DNA of 64,000 bases from Paenibacillus azoreducens. GTDB lineage: Bacteria; Bacillota; Bacilli; Paenibacillales; Paenibacillaceae. The stretch spans positions 6,383,501-6,447,500 of the forward strand of contig NZ_AP025343.1 of the NCBI RefSeq assembly GCF_021654775.1. Reading direction: 5' to 3'. The notes below the pieces were generated by a model. The model saw only the letters and a program-made list of their open reading frames with translations. It was not told the origin of the DNA and ran no database searches. This document shows, in pieces, positions 48,631-58,776 of the stretch (its first letter is position 1; every line of letters starts with the position of its first letter). A program made the translations under genes and the position numbers.

Positions 48631-48664
48631 TTTATTAGTCAATTAGCAGAACCTTGTACATCTC

Positions 48665-48702
48665 GCAAAATGGGTTATCGGCTCGGCGATAATCCATTTT
48701 GC
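48665..48702 (+). promoter_or_regulatory. Intergenic hairpin between SBP and permease genes
   Basis: Near-perfect 16-base arms (GCAAAATGG.TTATCG and CGATAA.CCATTTTGC) around a short loop, with no following T tract. Such hairpins stabilise the binding-protein message relative to the permease part. The first importer cluster had a similar hairpin, now split by an IS. Confidence 0.7.
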
Positions 48703-48737
48703 TGTCAATTCAGCGGATAGAAAGAAGGGATTCGAGA

Positions 48738-49634
48738 ATGTTTGGAACCTTATCATATAAAACGCAGAAAAACATTATCATCTTTTCCTTTTTGCTAATA
48801 CCGGTCGCCCTCCTGCTGCTCTTCACCTATTATCCGGCGCTCAAGCTGGTTTGGTTCAGCTTCACCGATTGGGACGGCTATAGCCTGGAGAAGCCCTGGG
48901 TAGGGCTGGATAATTATAAAGAAGTGTTCTCCAATCCAGATATTTTCGGCGTGTTTACCCATAACTTCGCTTATTTTGTCATGGGAGTCGTCCAAAATAT
49001 CGTGGCCATTTATTTCGCCGTCCTCTTAAACGGGAGGCTGCGGGGAAGAAACGTATTTCGGCTGCTTCTGTTTCTTCCTTATATCATGAACGGTGTCGCG
49101 GTCGCCTTCATGTTCGGCTACGTGTTTGATACGACACAAGGCTCGCTCAACCTGCTGCTGCAGAGCATCGGACTAACAAAGCTGGGCGAAACGAGCTGGC
49201 TCGGCACGCCTGGCCTGGTCAACTACTCCCTGGCTTCAACTGGCTTGTGGCGGTTCATGGGCTATAACATGGTCATTTACATCGCATCCCTGCAAGCAAT
49301 CCCGCGAGATATTTATGAAGCAGCAAAAATTGACGGGGCCAATGCCTGGCAGACCTTCTGGCGAATTACACTGCCGAACATGAAGCCGGTTATCCAGCTC
49401 AATTTGTTCCTTACCGTCACCGGTGCGCTGGAAGTATTCGATCTGCCGTTTGTACTCACCAAGGGCGGCCCGGCCGGAGCTTCTCAAACCTACGTACAGC
49501 GTGTGGTAGAGACCGCATTTGCCTATAGCCATTATGGCCTAGCCTCGGCCATGAGCATCATTCTGTTGTTTTTTGTCATCCTTGTCGTAGGCCTGCAGCA
49601 ATTCGTTCTTAGCAGAGGAGGTAACAGCAAATGA
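48738..49634 (+). CDS. Sugar ABC importer permease (MalF type, second cluster)
   Basis: 298 residues from the ATG at 48738 (AGAAGGG upstream; an earlier in-frame start at 48699 lies in the hairpin). Six membrane helices and the EAA loop YEAAKIDGANAWQTFWRITLPNM. Paralogue of the gene at 29208. Its stop overlaps the start of the next permease. Confidence 0.9.
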   Translation: MFGTLSYKTQKNIIIFSFLLIPVALLLLFTYYPALKLVWFSFTDWDGYSLEKPWVGLDNYKEVFSNPDIFGVFTHNFAYFVMGVVQNIVAIYFAVLLNGRLRGRNVFRLLLFLPYIMNGVAVAFMFGYVFDTTQGSLNLLLQSIGLTKLGETSWLGTPGLVNYSLASTGLWRFMGYNMVIYIASLQAIPRDIYEAAKIDGANAWQTFWRITLPNMKPVIQLNLFLTVTGALEVFDLPFVLTKGGPAGASQTYVQRVVETAFAYSHYGLASAMSIILLFFVILVVGLQQFVLSRGGNSK

Positions 49635-50464
49635 ATACCAAAAAATTTAGCGGACTGGACATCATCAAATACCTCTCCCTGTTGATCGGAGTATTCGTTG
49701 TCCTGTTTCCTCCTTACGTCATTATCGTAAACTCATTTAAGTCCAGCGATGAATTCAATACAGCCAGTACGATGGCGCTGCCTAACAGCTTTTTTAACTT
49801 TGATAATTTCAAGGTCGTTTTCGAGCGGGGCGGACTTCTAAATGGCTTTAGCAACACGTTGATTATTATTTGCGTTGCACTCGTTTTTAACATCATATTC
49901 GGCACGATGGTTGCTTACGTACTGGGCAGATTTTCGTTTAAATTGAAAAAAGCCGTATTCGGAGCCTACCTTTTCGCTACAGTTATTCCGAGCATCACGA
50001 CCCAGGTTGCCACGTTCGGAATAATCAAGCAGCTTGGACTATACAATACGCTGGGGGCACCGATTATTCTCTATATTGGCGCCGACGTTATTCAAATTAT
50101 TCTATACTTGCAATTCATCCGCAACATTCCAGTCGATCTCGATGAGAACGCCATGGCAGAAGGAGCCACTTTATTCCGTATTTACCGCTCGATTATTTTT
50201 CCTTTGCTGACTCCAGCCACGGCTACGCTCGTCATTCTGAAGTCGATCAGCATCTACAATGATATGTACACCCCGTATCTCTATATGCCAAAGCAGAGTC
50301 TTGGCGTAGTCACCACGGTGCTCATGCGCTTCCAAGGGGTCAACATCGCAGATTGGAACCTGATCAGTGCAGCTATATTATTGATTTTGCTGCCAACCGT
50401 CATCTTATACTTTGTACTGCAGAAATACATTTTTGAAGGCGTAACGAGCGGCGCAGTTAAATAA
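49631..50464 (+). CDS. Sugar ABC importer permease (MalG type, second cluster)
   Basis: 277 residues with six membrane helices and the EAA loop DENAMAEGATLFRIYRSIIFPLL. The same length as its paralogue at 28373. Coupled to the preceding gene by an ATGA overlap, with AGAGGAGG ahead. No ATPase gene follows, as in the first cluster. Confidence 0.9.
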   Translation: MNTKKFSGLDIIKYLSLLIGVFVVLFPPYVIIVNSFKSSDEFNTASTMALPNSFFNFDNFKVVFERGGLLNGFSNTLIIICVALVFNIIFGTMVAYVLGRFSFKLKKAVFGAYLFATVIPSITTQVATFGIIKQLGLYNTLGAPIILYIGADVIQIILYLQFIRNIPVDLDENAMAEGATLFRIYRSIIFPLLTPATATLVILKSISIYNDMYTPYLYMPKQSLGVVTTVLMRFQGVNIADWNLISAAILLILLPTVILYFVLQKYIFEGVTSGAVK

Positions 50465-50495
50465 CCGGCAATCCACGCAGGAAGGACGATACCCC

Positions 50496-52293
50496 ATGTT
50501 CTCATTTATTCCACACTTATTCCGAAAAGCCTGGGTGTTCTTCGCTAACCTGTCCATGCAAAAAAAAGCTGGTTATCATCTTCGTATTTCTAGTATCTCT
50601 GCCCATCACCTATGTCAGCTACTCATCGTACCGAGCAAATTCCAATTCCATCCTAAATAATATGACCAACTCGGCAGGCCAAATGACTGACAACGCGATG
50701 GACAAAGTGGATCGCTATATCGCTGATCTAAAACGCTATACCATACTTCCACTCTATAACAAAGACGTAGAGAGGCATTTGGATCAACGCGGGACGGATT
50801 GGGATAAGAACACGAGTATTAATATGTTCCTCATGTATCTGGCAAATATGAAAGAGGAAATTGCCGCAGTCTATATGACCGATCGGTTTGGAACAGTTTT
50901 CTACAATAAAAAGCCCGGCATTAACGAGGTCTATCCTGAGGATCGATTTGCAGAATGGGAGATGCGGACGCAGGAGGCCGGCGTCTCCCCCGTCCTGCTG
51001 GGCACGCACTCGATCCGAATCAACGGTTCGGAACAGCGGCAGGTGTTCACAATAATGCGGGGCATTCAATCGGTCAGCACGCTGAAGAACATCGGAATCA
51101 TCGTCATTGACGTAGATATCCGTTTATTCGAAGAGATTATCCAGCCGTTAAACACAGTCACTCATGGCAATACCTTTATTGTCGACGAGCAAGGAAAAGT
51201 CGTATATAACCACGATCCTTCGATGCTAGGCCAAGATTTAAGCGGCAGTTCCCAGCTTCGACAGGCTACTGATCAGCGCGGGCACTTCGAGCTGGAGATC
51301 GAAGGCAAGCCGTACATTTCGGTATACAGCGTGTCTGAAAGCACGGGATGGACGACAATTACCTATATCCCGCTGACCGAGTTGCTCGCGCCGATGAAGC
51401 TAAGCCGAAACGCCCTTATGATAACGACGTTGATTATTATATTCTTTGCCCTGGCGGTAGCTATCTTTATTTCCTACGCGCTGACCAAGCCGCTCACCCG
51501 TACGGTGCGATTAATGAAGCAGGTGCAGCGTGGTAATCTGGACGTCCACGTTCAGGTAAAATATAACGATGAAATCGGCAGACTCAGCAGTCATTTCAAT
51601 CGCATGATTCTCCGGATTCAGGAGCTGCTGCAGGAAGTTTACGAAACTGAGAAAAGCAAACAAAAAGCGGATATACTCGCTTTGCAAAACCAAATTAATC
51701 CGCACTTCATATATAACACGCTGGAATCGATTCGCATGCTGGCCGAGCTCAATGATGATGATCGTGTGGCCGAGCTCACTTATTTACTTGGTTTGCTCCT
51801 AAGATACAGCATCACGCGCAGCGATGAGACGGTAACGATCGAACAGGAGCTAAGCCATGTCCAAAACTATTTGCACTTGCTGCAAATTCGTTTTCCGGAC
51901 AAATTAGAATTTCATATCTCCGTTCCGCAGAACTTCTATCATCTGTCGATCATTAAGCTGGTCTTTCAACCGATAGTAGAGAATGCGGTATTTCACGGAC
52001 TCGAGAAGCAGGAGAAACCCGGCACGATCACGATCACCGCTTGGAACGAAGGAATGGACGCCATATTTAAAATTCGCGACGACGGCATAGGTATGGATAA
52101 AGAAAGATTGGCCCAGTTGAACCGCAGCCTAACCGATGGAAAGGTAGATAAATTCGGTATCGGACTGCGTAATGTCAACGAAAGAATCCGCCTTCACTAT
52201 GGCGACAGCTCGAACTTAACCGTTGATAGCAAGCCAGGGGAAGGAACAACGGTTACATTAAAGATTGCGGGTCTCCTGAGGGACGAAGGATAG
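50496..52293 (+). pseudogene. YesM-type sensor histidine kinase with A8-tract frameshift
   Basis: The natural start (ATG 50496, GGAAGGA upstream) encodes MFSFIPHLFRKAWVFFANLSMQKK and then enters a run of eight A (50560-50567), after which the frame is lost. With seven A it would read straight on into LVIIFVFLVSLPITYVSYSS, the expected first helix, and the rest (from 50662) is fully open: sensor, second helix, HAMP, H box LQNQINPHFIYNTLESIRM, N box and G boxes. So this is either a real inactivating or phase-variable slip, or a sequencing error. It pairs with the regulator at 52321. Confidence 0.8.
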
Positions 52294-52320
52294 CATACGC
52301 TATAGAAGGGAGAATTTCTA

Positions 52321-53847
52321 ATGCTTCGAATCGTACTAGTCGATGACGAAACCTCAATTCGCGAAGGACTAGCCAAAATAATCAGTAAAGAGAACGCTGG
52401 ATTTATCGTAGCCGGTATTTGCTCTAACGGGCAGGAGGCATTGAAGTTTATTGAATCAACAGACGAGGATGTAGATGTAGTTATTACAGATATTCGCATG
52501 CCGCTTGTTGACGGATTGGAGCTCATCAAGCAGTTGAAATCCATTCAGCCGGATATCCGGTGCATTATTATGAGCGGATTCACTGATTTCGAGTACGCCC
52601 GTCAGGCGCTTCGTTATTCTGCGGTAGACTACCTGCTCAAGCCGATTAACAAGAAGCAGCTGTTCAAGCTGCTCTATGAGCTGGAAAGAGAGAAGGAAGC
52701 CTGTCTTGGCAAAGAGCAGCGCTACCTCACCGGGGTTCTGCTTTCTTATTTGAAGAGTTCCACCTCCCTTTGCAGCAAGCTGCCTGAGTTGAGCCTGCAG
52801 TTGCCCTACTTTACTGTACATGTCCTGCGCAGCTGCGATATAGACGCGCTTCATGCCCGACTGAATCTAGCGGTTTTAGACTGGGCTGGTTCTAGCGATA
52901 TCGTGGATACAGGAGACGGTACGCTCGCACTGATAAGCTACTTTTCACAGGAACCACGCGTGGAGCTTGTTAAGAAGCTATTGGCTCAACTGCGCCCAGC
53001 TCTCGTTTCCGTCGGGGTTGTCCGTGCTGGTTCCAGCCGCGTATATCAACAGGCAGCTCAATTAAGCGAAGCCTACAGCGAAGCGCTACGGGCTTGTGAC
53101 TACGGATTGTACGATTATTCTACTTGGAGCGGCTGGCACTACGACGACTTGCCGCATCCTGAGCCCGACATCACGGATTGGTTCATCCGCACAAGGGAAA
53201 TGCTAGGCGAGCATATGCAGATATTGAATACGTCCCAAATAAAAGCCGATCTGGAGAAATTGTTTGGCGAGCTCAAACAAGTCAAGGCCTCTCGGCAATC
53301 GATCATCTTATTATGCCGACTTATTTTCGATACAGCATTAGCCGAACTTCCAGAATGGAGATCTTTCTACGATACCGCGGTCGAAGAGCAGCTCAGGGAA
53401 CAGATGCTGACCTGTCTTGCTTTTGAAGAGCTAAAAGGTTTATTCTTCTCCTTTTTTCTTAAAGGACTCGAAGAAATCCGGGCAAATCGTCTCCAATTGG
53501 CGGACAGGTCGGTTGAAACGGTCAAGCGTTGGATTCGCGAGAACTACGATCAGCAAGCGGAGCTTAGCAGCCTGGCCAACATGGTATACCTGACCCCGAG
53601 CTATCTCAGCAAGCTCTTCAAACAAGAGACAGGCATGACGATTACCGATTACTTAATCGAAATGCGGATTAAGAAAGCAAAGCATTTACTCAAAACATGC
53701 CCTGACTTGAAAATCCACGAAATCGGCTGTGAGGTAGGCTACCCTGATCCGGCTTATTTTAACAAGCTGTTCAAACGTGTCGTCGGTGTGACGCCTAGTG
53801 AATATAAGAAGATAAATCCACTGAACTCCTCCCTATCGAAAGAATAA
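52321..53847 (+). CDS. YesN-type response regulator (receiver plus AraC HTH)
   Basis: 508 residues. The N-terminal receiver (LRIVLVDDETSIREGLAKII) has the phosphoacceptor Asp in VVITDIRMP near residue 60. A long middle region follows, then a C-terminal AraC double HTH (LSSLANMVYLTPSYLSKLFKQETGMTITDYL ... GYPDPAYFNKLFKRVVGVTPSEYK). GAAGGGAG precedes the ATG, 27 bases past the kinase stop. It probably controls the importer at 47308-50464. Confidence 0.92.
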   Translation: MLRIVLVDDETSIREGLAKIISKENAGFIVAGICSNGQEALKFIESTDEDVDVVITDIRMPLVDGLELIKQLKSIQPDIRCIIMSGFTDFEYARQALRYSAVDYLLKPINKKQLFKLLYELEREKEACLGKEQRYLTGVLLSYLKSSTSLCSKLPELSLQLPYFTVHVLRSCDIDALHARLNLAVLDWAGSSDIVDTGDGTLALISYFSQEPRVELVKKLLAQLRPALVSVGVVRAGSSRVYQQAAQLSEAYSEALRACDYGLYDYSTWSGWHYDDLPHPEPDITDWFIRTREMLGEHMQILNTSQIKADLEKLFGELKQVKASRQSIILLCRLIFDTALAELPEWRSFYDTAVEEQLREQMLTCLAFEELKGLFFSFFLKGLEEIRANRLQLADRSVETVKRWIRENYDQQAELSSLANMVYLTPSYLSKLFKQETGMTITDYLIEMRIKKAKHLLKTCPDLKIHEIGCEVGYPDPAYFNKLFKRVVGVTPSEYKKINPLNSSLSKE

Positions 53848-53850
53848 AAA

Positions 53851-53886
53851 AAACTTGATGCTTCAACAACCAGAGCATCAAGTTTT
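53851..53886. terminator. Terminator after the response regulator
   Basis: AACTTGATGCT, loop, AGCATCAAGTT followed by T6, preceded by an A tract, so it can serve the converging AraC remnant as well. Confidence 0.85.
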
Positions 53887-53921
53887 TTCCTTGGTTAGCA
53901 TTTTATCCGGTGCGCATGATT

Positions 53922-54750
53922 TTACAGGTTATTTATTCTTGTAAAGCGCGCTTTACGATAATGCACCGGGGTAAAGCCAGTATGCTTCTTAAAGAGAGCA
54001 TGGAAATACTGCCGGCTGCCAATCCCCACATAATCTGCAATATCGGCAACCGGAATATCCGTGTGCAGCAGCATAGATGCCTTGTCCATCCGCAGCCGCG
54101 TTAGATATTGCATCAACGTCTCGCCCGTATGATTCTTAAAAATACGCTGTAAATAGCCCGGATGCAGATTGACAATCCCTGCTACATCCTGCACATGGAT
54201 TTCCTGGTCATAGTTCTCATGCAGATAATTGAGGCACTGCTTTACATAATGATCGTATTCCTGCTGTCCGCTTGTGCTATACTCCTGTCTTAGCCGTCCA
54301 AGCGAGATGAGCAGCTGGGCAAACAATAGTCGCACCATGGCCTGACCCTGGACAAGCCTGTCATGCTGCTGCATCCCTGCTGCCGGGCCCCCAAGGGCTT
54401 GGCTTGTTCCAGTCTCTCCCCTGCCATTTCTGGCAGTTGGGACTTCATGTCCGATGCGATCCAACTCCAACACCAAGCTTTTTAACGTATAATAAATACC
54501 CTCTGGATCCCGCATCACGATGTAGTCAAATGGGGAAGCAGCATCATGGTTACGCTATCCCCGCTATCATCAAGATATTGCCGTGCTATTCCGCCTTTGT
54601 TCGAACCCAGAAATACACGCTCCCCGTTTTCCAACGTAACCTCGCGTATCCGTTCTCTCCCTCGAATATCCGACAACGGCTATGTTCAATCTCCAATTCG
54701 TCCATGACCCGGTTGATATAGTGGGCAACTTGGTCATTACCGAATTTATA
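53922..54750 (-). pseudogene. AraC-family regulator, frameshifted and truncated
   Basis: The C-terminal two HTHs are intact in the frame from 54518 (VQDVAGIVNLHPGYLQRIFKNHTGETLMQYL ... YVGIGSRQYFHALFKKHTGFTPVHYRK). Upstream, the ligand-binding domain continues in other frames (REVTLENGERVFLGSNKGGIARQY, then MMLLPH before the shift near 54525), and the start is lost in the repeat and intron junction near 54750. At least two frameshifts. Confidence 0.75.
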
Positions 54751-54797
54751 TGAGGATTTTGCAGAAATCTGAGCCCTTGCTAGATAAGGATTTTTCT
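54745..54797. repeat. Inverted repeat copy 2 (probable IS end)
   Basis: Reverse complement of the sequence at 47090-47140. It stops sharply at 54797, where group II intron sequence ending ...TTTACTCTA (minus strand) begins. It may therefore be the exon that the intron entered. Confidence 0.6.
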
Positions 54798-55861
54798 AGA
54801 GTAAAGGGCTGAATATTTCAGCTCCTCCTCATCAAACCGTACATGAGTAGAGTAGGCGACCAGCGAGTTACTAAACACCACTTTTCCAATCGCCCCTCTC
54901 AGAACGGAGCATGCAAGTTTCCTGTGCGCTCCGCTCGCCAGTGGTTAATTGTCAGCTAACTTCGATGTTAGCGATTTTCTTACCGTCATATTTACCCGAA
55001 TGGATGCTGGCATGACATTCATGGCATACGGCGAGCGTCTTTTTTCTCATCGCGATCATGCGTTTCATCCACTCGGTTTTTTCTTTTCTACCGTTGTTTT
55101 CAAGGTCTCTCAGTTTGTTGATGTGGTCATTTCGATGTTTCCTTTAGCCCCGCACAACTCACATGTGTCATTCAACAAACGATCAATCAGCTGACTCTTA
55201 ATACTAAACACTTTTCTGTTGGCATCGCATCTACAATGACGGCATCCTTTTTGTATCCGAGCTTAAACCCACCGAAGTAAGCGACCAACGGCTTTTTACC
55301 TTAGCGCTTCACTTCCGTTTGAAGCACCTTGTAGCTTTGCCCATCCGTTTCGCGCGTCATTTTGTATTTCTTAAATATTTTGTTCGGCGTTGATTTAAAC
55401 TTGTTCGCAAGGGTTCGTGCTAGAGACCATTCCATCGTTTGCTTGAGGCTGTGCAATTGATGCGCATTATAAGCAAGCAGGTAGTATTGTGCGAATCCCC
55501 GGAATTCGGACTGGTATTGCGCAATGATGTCGAAATCGGAATTCATCGTCCGTTCTTTGCGGTGAGTTGGTTTTCCGCCTTTTTTATACTGTCTTGCCTT
55601 GTCCTTCATCTTCCCGTCCGGAATGCGAAGTCCGATGCTCCCATTAATACTGCGCTGCCCGCGCTGGTCACGTTTCGTGTCCTGTTGCAGAACATGAATG
55701 TCATAACCGAGAAATCGCGCTTTTTCCGTCTTCGCATGCGTAATCAAGGTTTTCTCTTCACTGAGCGTTAGCTTTAATTCAGTCGCAAGGAAGCTTTTAA
55801 CTTCTTCTTTGATCTTGATCGTTTCGTGCTTCGGACCGGAAAAACCAAGCAGCCGGTGAGT
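54798..55861 (-). mobile_element. Group II intron B, 3' part
   Basis: The minus-strand sequence holds the C-terminal half of a reverse transcriptase-maturase, an HNH region, a domain V-like 35-base hairpin (54902-54936, GAGCGGAGC...GCTCCGTTC) and a 3' end ...CTTTACTCTA at 54798. The 5' half of the intron is not found; intron A occupies its place. Confidence 0.6.
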
Positions 55862-55879
55862 AGCCCGAGGGAATTGCAC
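54950..55879 (-). pseudogene. Intron B reverse transcriptase-maturase-HNH, C-terminal part
   Basis: The frame resumes at LLGFSGPKHETIKIKEEVKSFL, the segment that normally follows the YADDF catalytic motif, then FLGYDIHVLQQDTKRD (thumb), the maturase domain, and after several stops an HNH region with CELCGAKG, HINKLRDLENNGRKEK, CHECHASIHSG. Everything before the catalytic motif is missing. Multiple frameshifts and stops show it is dead. Confidence 0.75.
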
Positions 55880-55894
55880 CCTCAGGGCCTCTCA

Positions 55895-55928
55895 GAACCG
55901 GACGTGAACCTCTCGGCTCATCCGGCTC
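55895..55928 (-). ncRNA. Group II intron domain V (intron A)
   Basis: A 34-base hairpin GAGCCGGATGAGC...GTCCGGTTC, read on the minus strand just after the maturase frame: the right length, loop (GAGA-type) and GAGC...GTTC ends for domain V. Confidence 0.75.
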
Positions 55929-55931
55929 CCA

Positions 55932-57182
55932 TTATCCAGCCGCAGGCAGTATTCCTAACTGCCAATGTGCAAACAGTTCGGGAATGTTCTTCGCTAGTCG
56001 CCCTAGCCACCGAATAGCCCACGTCTTGTGACTCTCCAACTTCTTGTATTTCCGCCGAGCCCACTTGACGAGCGCATCATTCATATGACGCAGAACAGGA
56101 TATAATTGTGACTTGTAAAAGTGCCCATAGTAGTTAATCCAACCCCTGACGGAAGCATTGAACATTCTTGACAGGTAATCAATTTCCAAATCCGGGTTCA
56201 AATGCATCCGCCATCCTCTTATCGTCTGCCTCATCGCTTTGCACGCCTTGTTGCTTACTGCTGATGTGAAGTTGATGAAGTATTTTCCCCATCTGTTCTT
56301 TGACCGCCTTGGCCGAAAGGTGTACCCCAGAAAGTCAAACTTGTTTTCGAGATGATCCCCTCTGCGGTCATCATCTTTGCAATAGACAATCCGGGTTTTC
56401 TCCGGATGAAGTTCGAGTTTACATTGTTTGAACCGTTCTTTGAGGCACTCCAGCAGTTGTTCAGCCTCTTCTTTCGTTCGGCAGTGGATGACTCTGCATC
56501 ATCCGCATATCTTGCCCACGGATTTTGGGGTTGTTCCCTTGCCATCCACTTGTCGAACGTGTAGTGCATGAACAAATTTGCAAGTACCGGACTGATGACA
56601 CCGCCTTACGGCGTGCCGGAGGTCCTCTCTTTTTTTGCTCCCGTCCTTCATTTGGAAGGGGCCGTCAACCATCTTTGGATGTAGAGAATGACCCACGGGC
56701 AGTCCGTATGTTTTCTAACTGCTTTTATGAGCAGCTCATGGTCGATGTTGTCGAACAGACCTTTAATGTCAAACTCCAACACCCAGTCATATCGCCAGCA
56801 TCTGGTTCTGGTCACTCGAACCGCATCATTTGCGGATTTTCCCGGTCTGTACCCGTAGGAGTCAGGATGAAAGATTGGTTCCACTAACGGCTCGAAGTAC
56901 AGCTTGGCTGTCATTTGCGCAATACGGTCGGCTACAGTCGGGACGCCCAGTATTCTCACCCCGCCGTTCTTCTTCGGTATTTCTACCGCTTTGACTGGCG
57001 GTGGAAAGTAACTTCCCGAGGACATCCGGTTCCAGATTTTGTAGAGGTTGTCTTTCAGGTTGGCTTCAAACTCCTGAATCGATTCGTCGTCGACTCCGGC
57101 CGCTCCTCTTGTTCACTTTGACCAGCTTGTACGCTTCCCAAACCATGTGCCTTGAAATTTCATACGGCTTTGTTTTGTCCAT
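55932..57182 (-). pseudogene. Intron A reverse transcriptase-maturase, frameshifted
   Basis: Starts MDKTKPYEISRHMVWEAYKLVK at 57182, shifts near 57100, and continues through IPKKNGGVRILGVPTVADRIAQM and FEPLVEPIFHPDSYGYRPGKSA...DIKGLFDNIDHELL. It shifts again to RYADDAESS (catalytic YADD, about 56515), and once more to RQTIRGWRMHLNPDLEIDYLSRM...INYYGHFYKSQL...KWARRKYKKL near the maturase end. No HNH domain. At least three frameshifts. Confidence 0.8.
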
Positions 57183-57559
57183 TTGTTCCTCCCACTTTCG
57201 CGGTTGACGCATTTTCAAACCGGGATAACACAGCCCCTTGGCTCCGCCACCTTTTCAGTGGGTTCATCACTACTACGGGCTATTCCACCCCTATAACTCC
57301 GCATCTGTACTTTCATCCTTGCGGGATTTCCGCTTGGATTTTCCCATTGCCATCGGAGTCGTAGGTTCCCACGTTCCGAAGATTCTGCTATCTCATTTTC
57401 AAAAACGGAATTATGCAAAATCTCATTTACAAACCTGCTTAACATCATAACTTAAAATATGGATTATCATTATCCCGATTTCTCAATTGGCGAGGTAACT
57501 CAATTTTTAGTATAAGGCTGACTACCATCTACCGGGCTAAGTTATTATCTTCTTAGCTT

Positions 57560-58480
57560 CAGGCGTCTTCTAAAATAAAGCCACGCACTTTCGAGAAGCA
57601 AAATAATTAAAATTAAGTAGATGAATGAATACGATGGACTGGATTGACTTATCCTTCGTACACAAGTCCTTAATGGCAGAGAGATACAACCATGTATCTC
57701 CAACAGCATATTGCGTGATGTCAGTCACCCATTTTTGGTCAGGTGCTTCTGCTGTAAAATCACGCTGCAGTAGATTTTTAGCTCCCCGAGGAACTAAGCC
57801 ATCTCCCTGAGGATTCGACTTACGTTTACGGCGTATAATCGATCTAAATCCCATCACTTGCATCAAACGCAAAACTTTTTTATGCTTGACCTTCCAACCT
57901 TCACGCTCAAGCTCTCCCTGGATACGTCGGTAACCGTACTTCATTTGTCGCTTCACATAAATATCGTCTGGATAGGCTCCTTCAGTTCTTTATCAGGGTC
58001 CTCACTTTGTCTCTTTAAATATTGATAGTATCCGCTCCGTGAAAGCTGTAACTACTCACACAACTGCTGGACCGTAAATTGCTCGCTTAAAGCTTTGACC
58101 ACCTGCCGTTTTCTTGCACACCTCCTAATTCAAGATTGCTAACCACTTTTTTAAAACAGCATTCTCCATCTCCAAACGCCTAATATATCGATATTCTTCG
58201 GTTGTTTCCCGAAATGGATTTCCCCTGTGATCCTCGAATACAAGCTCACCTTCCTCACGATACTTTCTCATCCATCTTTTCTCTCGATCTTTATCATGAA
58301 TCCCCAGGTGTTCTGTGATCTCTCGATATGTCCACTTCTCCTCCAAATGCAGCCGAATGGCTTCACGTTTTACGGATTCTGGATAATGCTGAAACTTCAG
58401 ACCTTTTTTCGCCATGAAAATTGCACCCCTTAGATTTCATCGGATTAACCAAGGGGGTTTTCCAATGTCTATTCTACGGG
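57560..58480 (-). mobile_element. IS3-family element remnant
   Basis: OrfA is whole in the frame from 58415 (96 residues, ...YPESVKREAIRLHLEEKWTYREITEHLGI). OrfB is split by stop codons near 58050 and 57970; a part from 57956 (MKYGYRRIQGELEREGWKVKHKKVLRLMQ...KWVTDITQY) ends after the first catalytic Asp. The end GTGCACCCCGTAGAAT near 58470-58485 looks like a terminal repeat; the left end is missing. Confidence 0.75.
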
Positions 58481-58488
58481 GTGCACTT

Positions 58489-58776
58489 TTAACTTTCCTT
58501 AAGAAGTTTTTTAACTTCCGCAAATAATTTAATGCCACATTTCGAGTAGTGAGCTTTGCAATGATTTATATCCTCCGTATAAGGCTTTTTCTTCAGGGAT
58601 TTTAGAAAAGACTCCTGAATGACATCTTGTGCAAGATCATAGTCCTGAATAATATATAGCACCATATTATAGTTCAATGAATGAAATGAACGATAAACCT
58701 CACGTTGTGTAATCTCATCCAACAAAGAAAAGCTGGGTGAAATGAGTTGAAGCAAATCATCATCAGAGTATTCCAT
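58489..58776 (-). pseudogene. Sigma-70-type factor, region 2 only
   Basis: 95 codons from ATG 58776: MEYSDDDLLQLISPSF..., then region 2 (YNMVLYIIQDYDLAQDVIQESFLKSLKKKPY). The frame then stops beside the IS3 remnant, before any region 4. It is probably the 5' part of a small sigma factor whose 3' part was lost by the insertion. Confidence 0.6.

Larger units (their letters stand above)
55862..57430 (-). mobile_element. Group II intron A
   Basis: RNA-like parts are recognisable: a domain I-III stretch near 57230-57400 (the GGAATAGCCCGTAGTAGTGA type of motif), the encoded reverse transcriptase, domain V at 55895-55928 and a domain VI-like end at about 55862. It lies exactly where the reverse transcriptase frame of intron B is interrupted. 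The exact 5' end was not identified. Confidence 0.65.

Noticed and set aside
47308..53847. Assigning the second importer to mannan use
   Set aside because: Its proteins resemble the first importer, but no glycosidase lies beside it, and ligand cannot be read from sequence.
57215..57448. 77-codon minus-strand frame
   Set aside because: It coincides with the structured RNA part of group II intron A rather than a protein gene.
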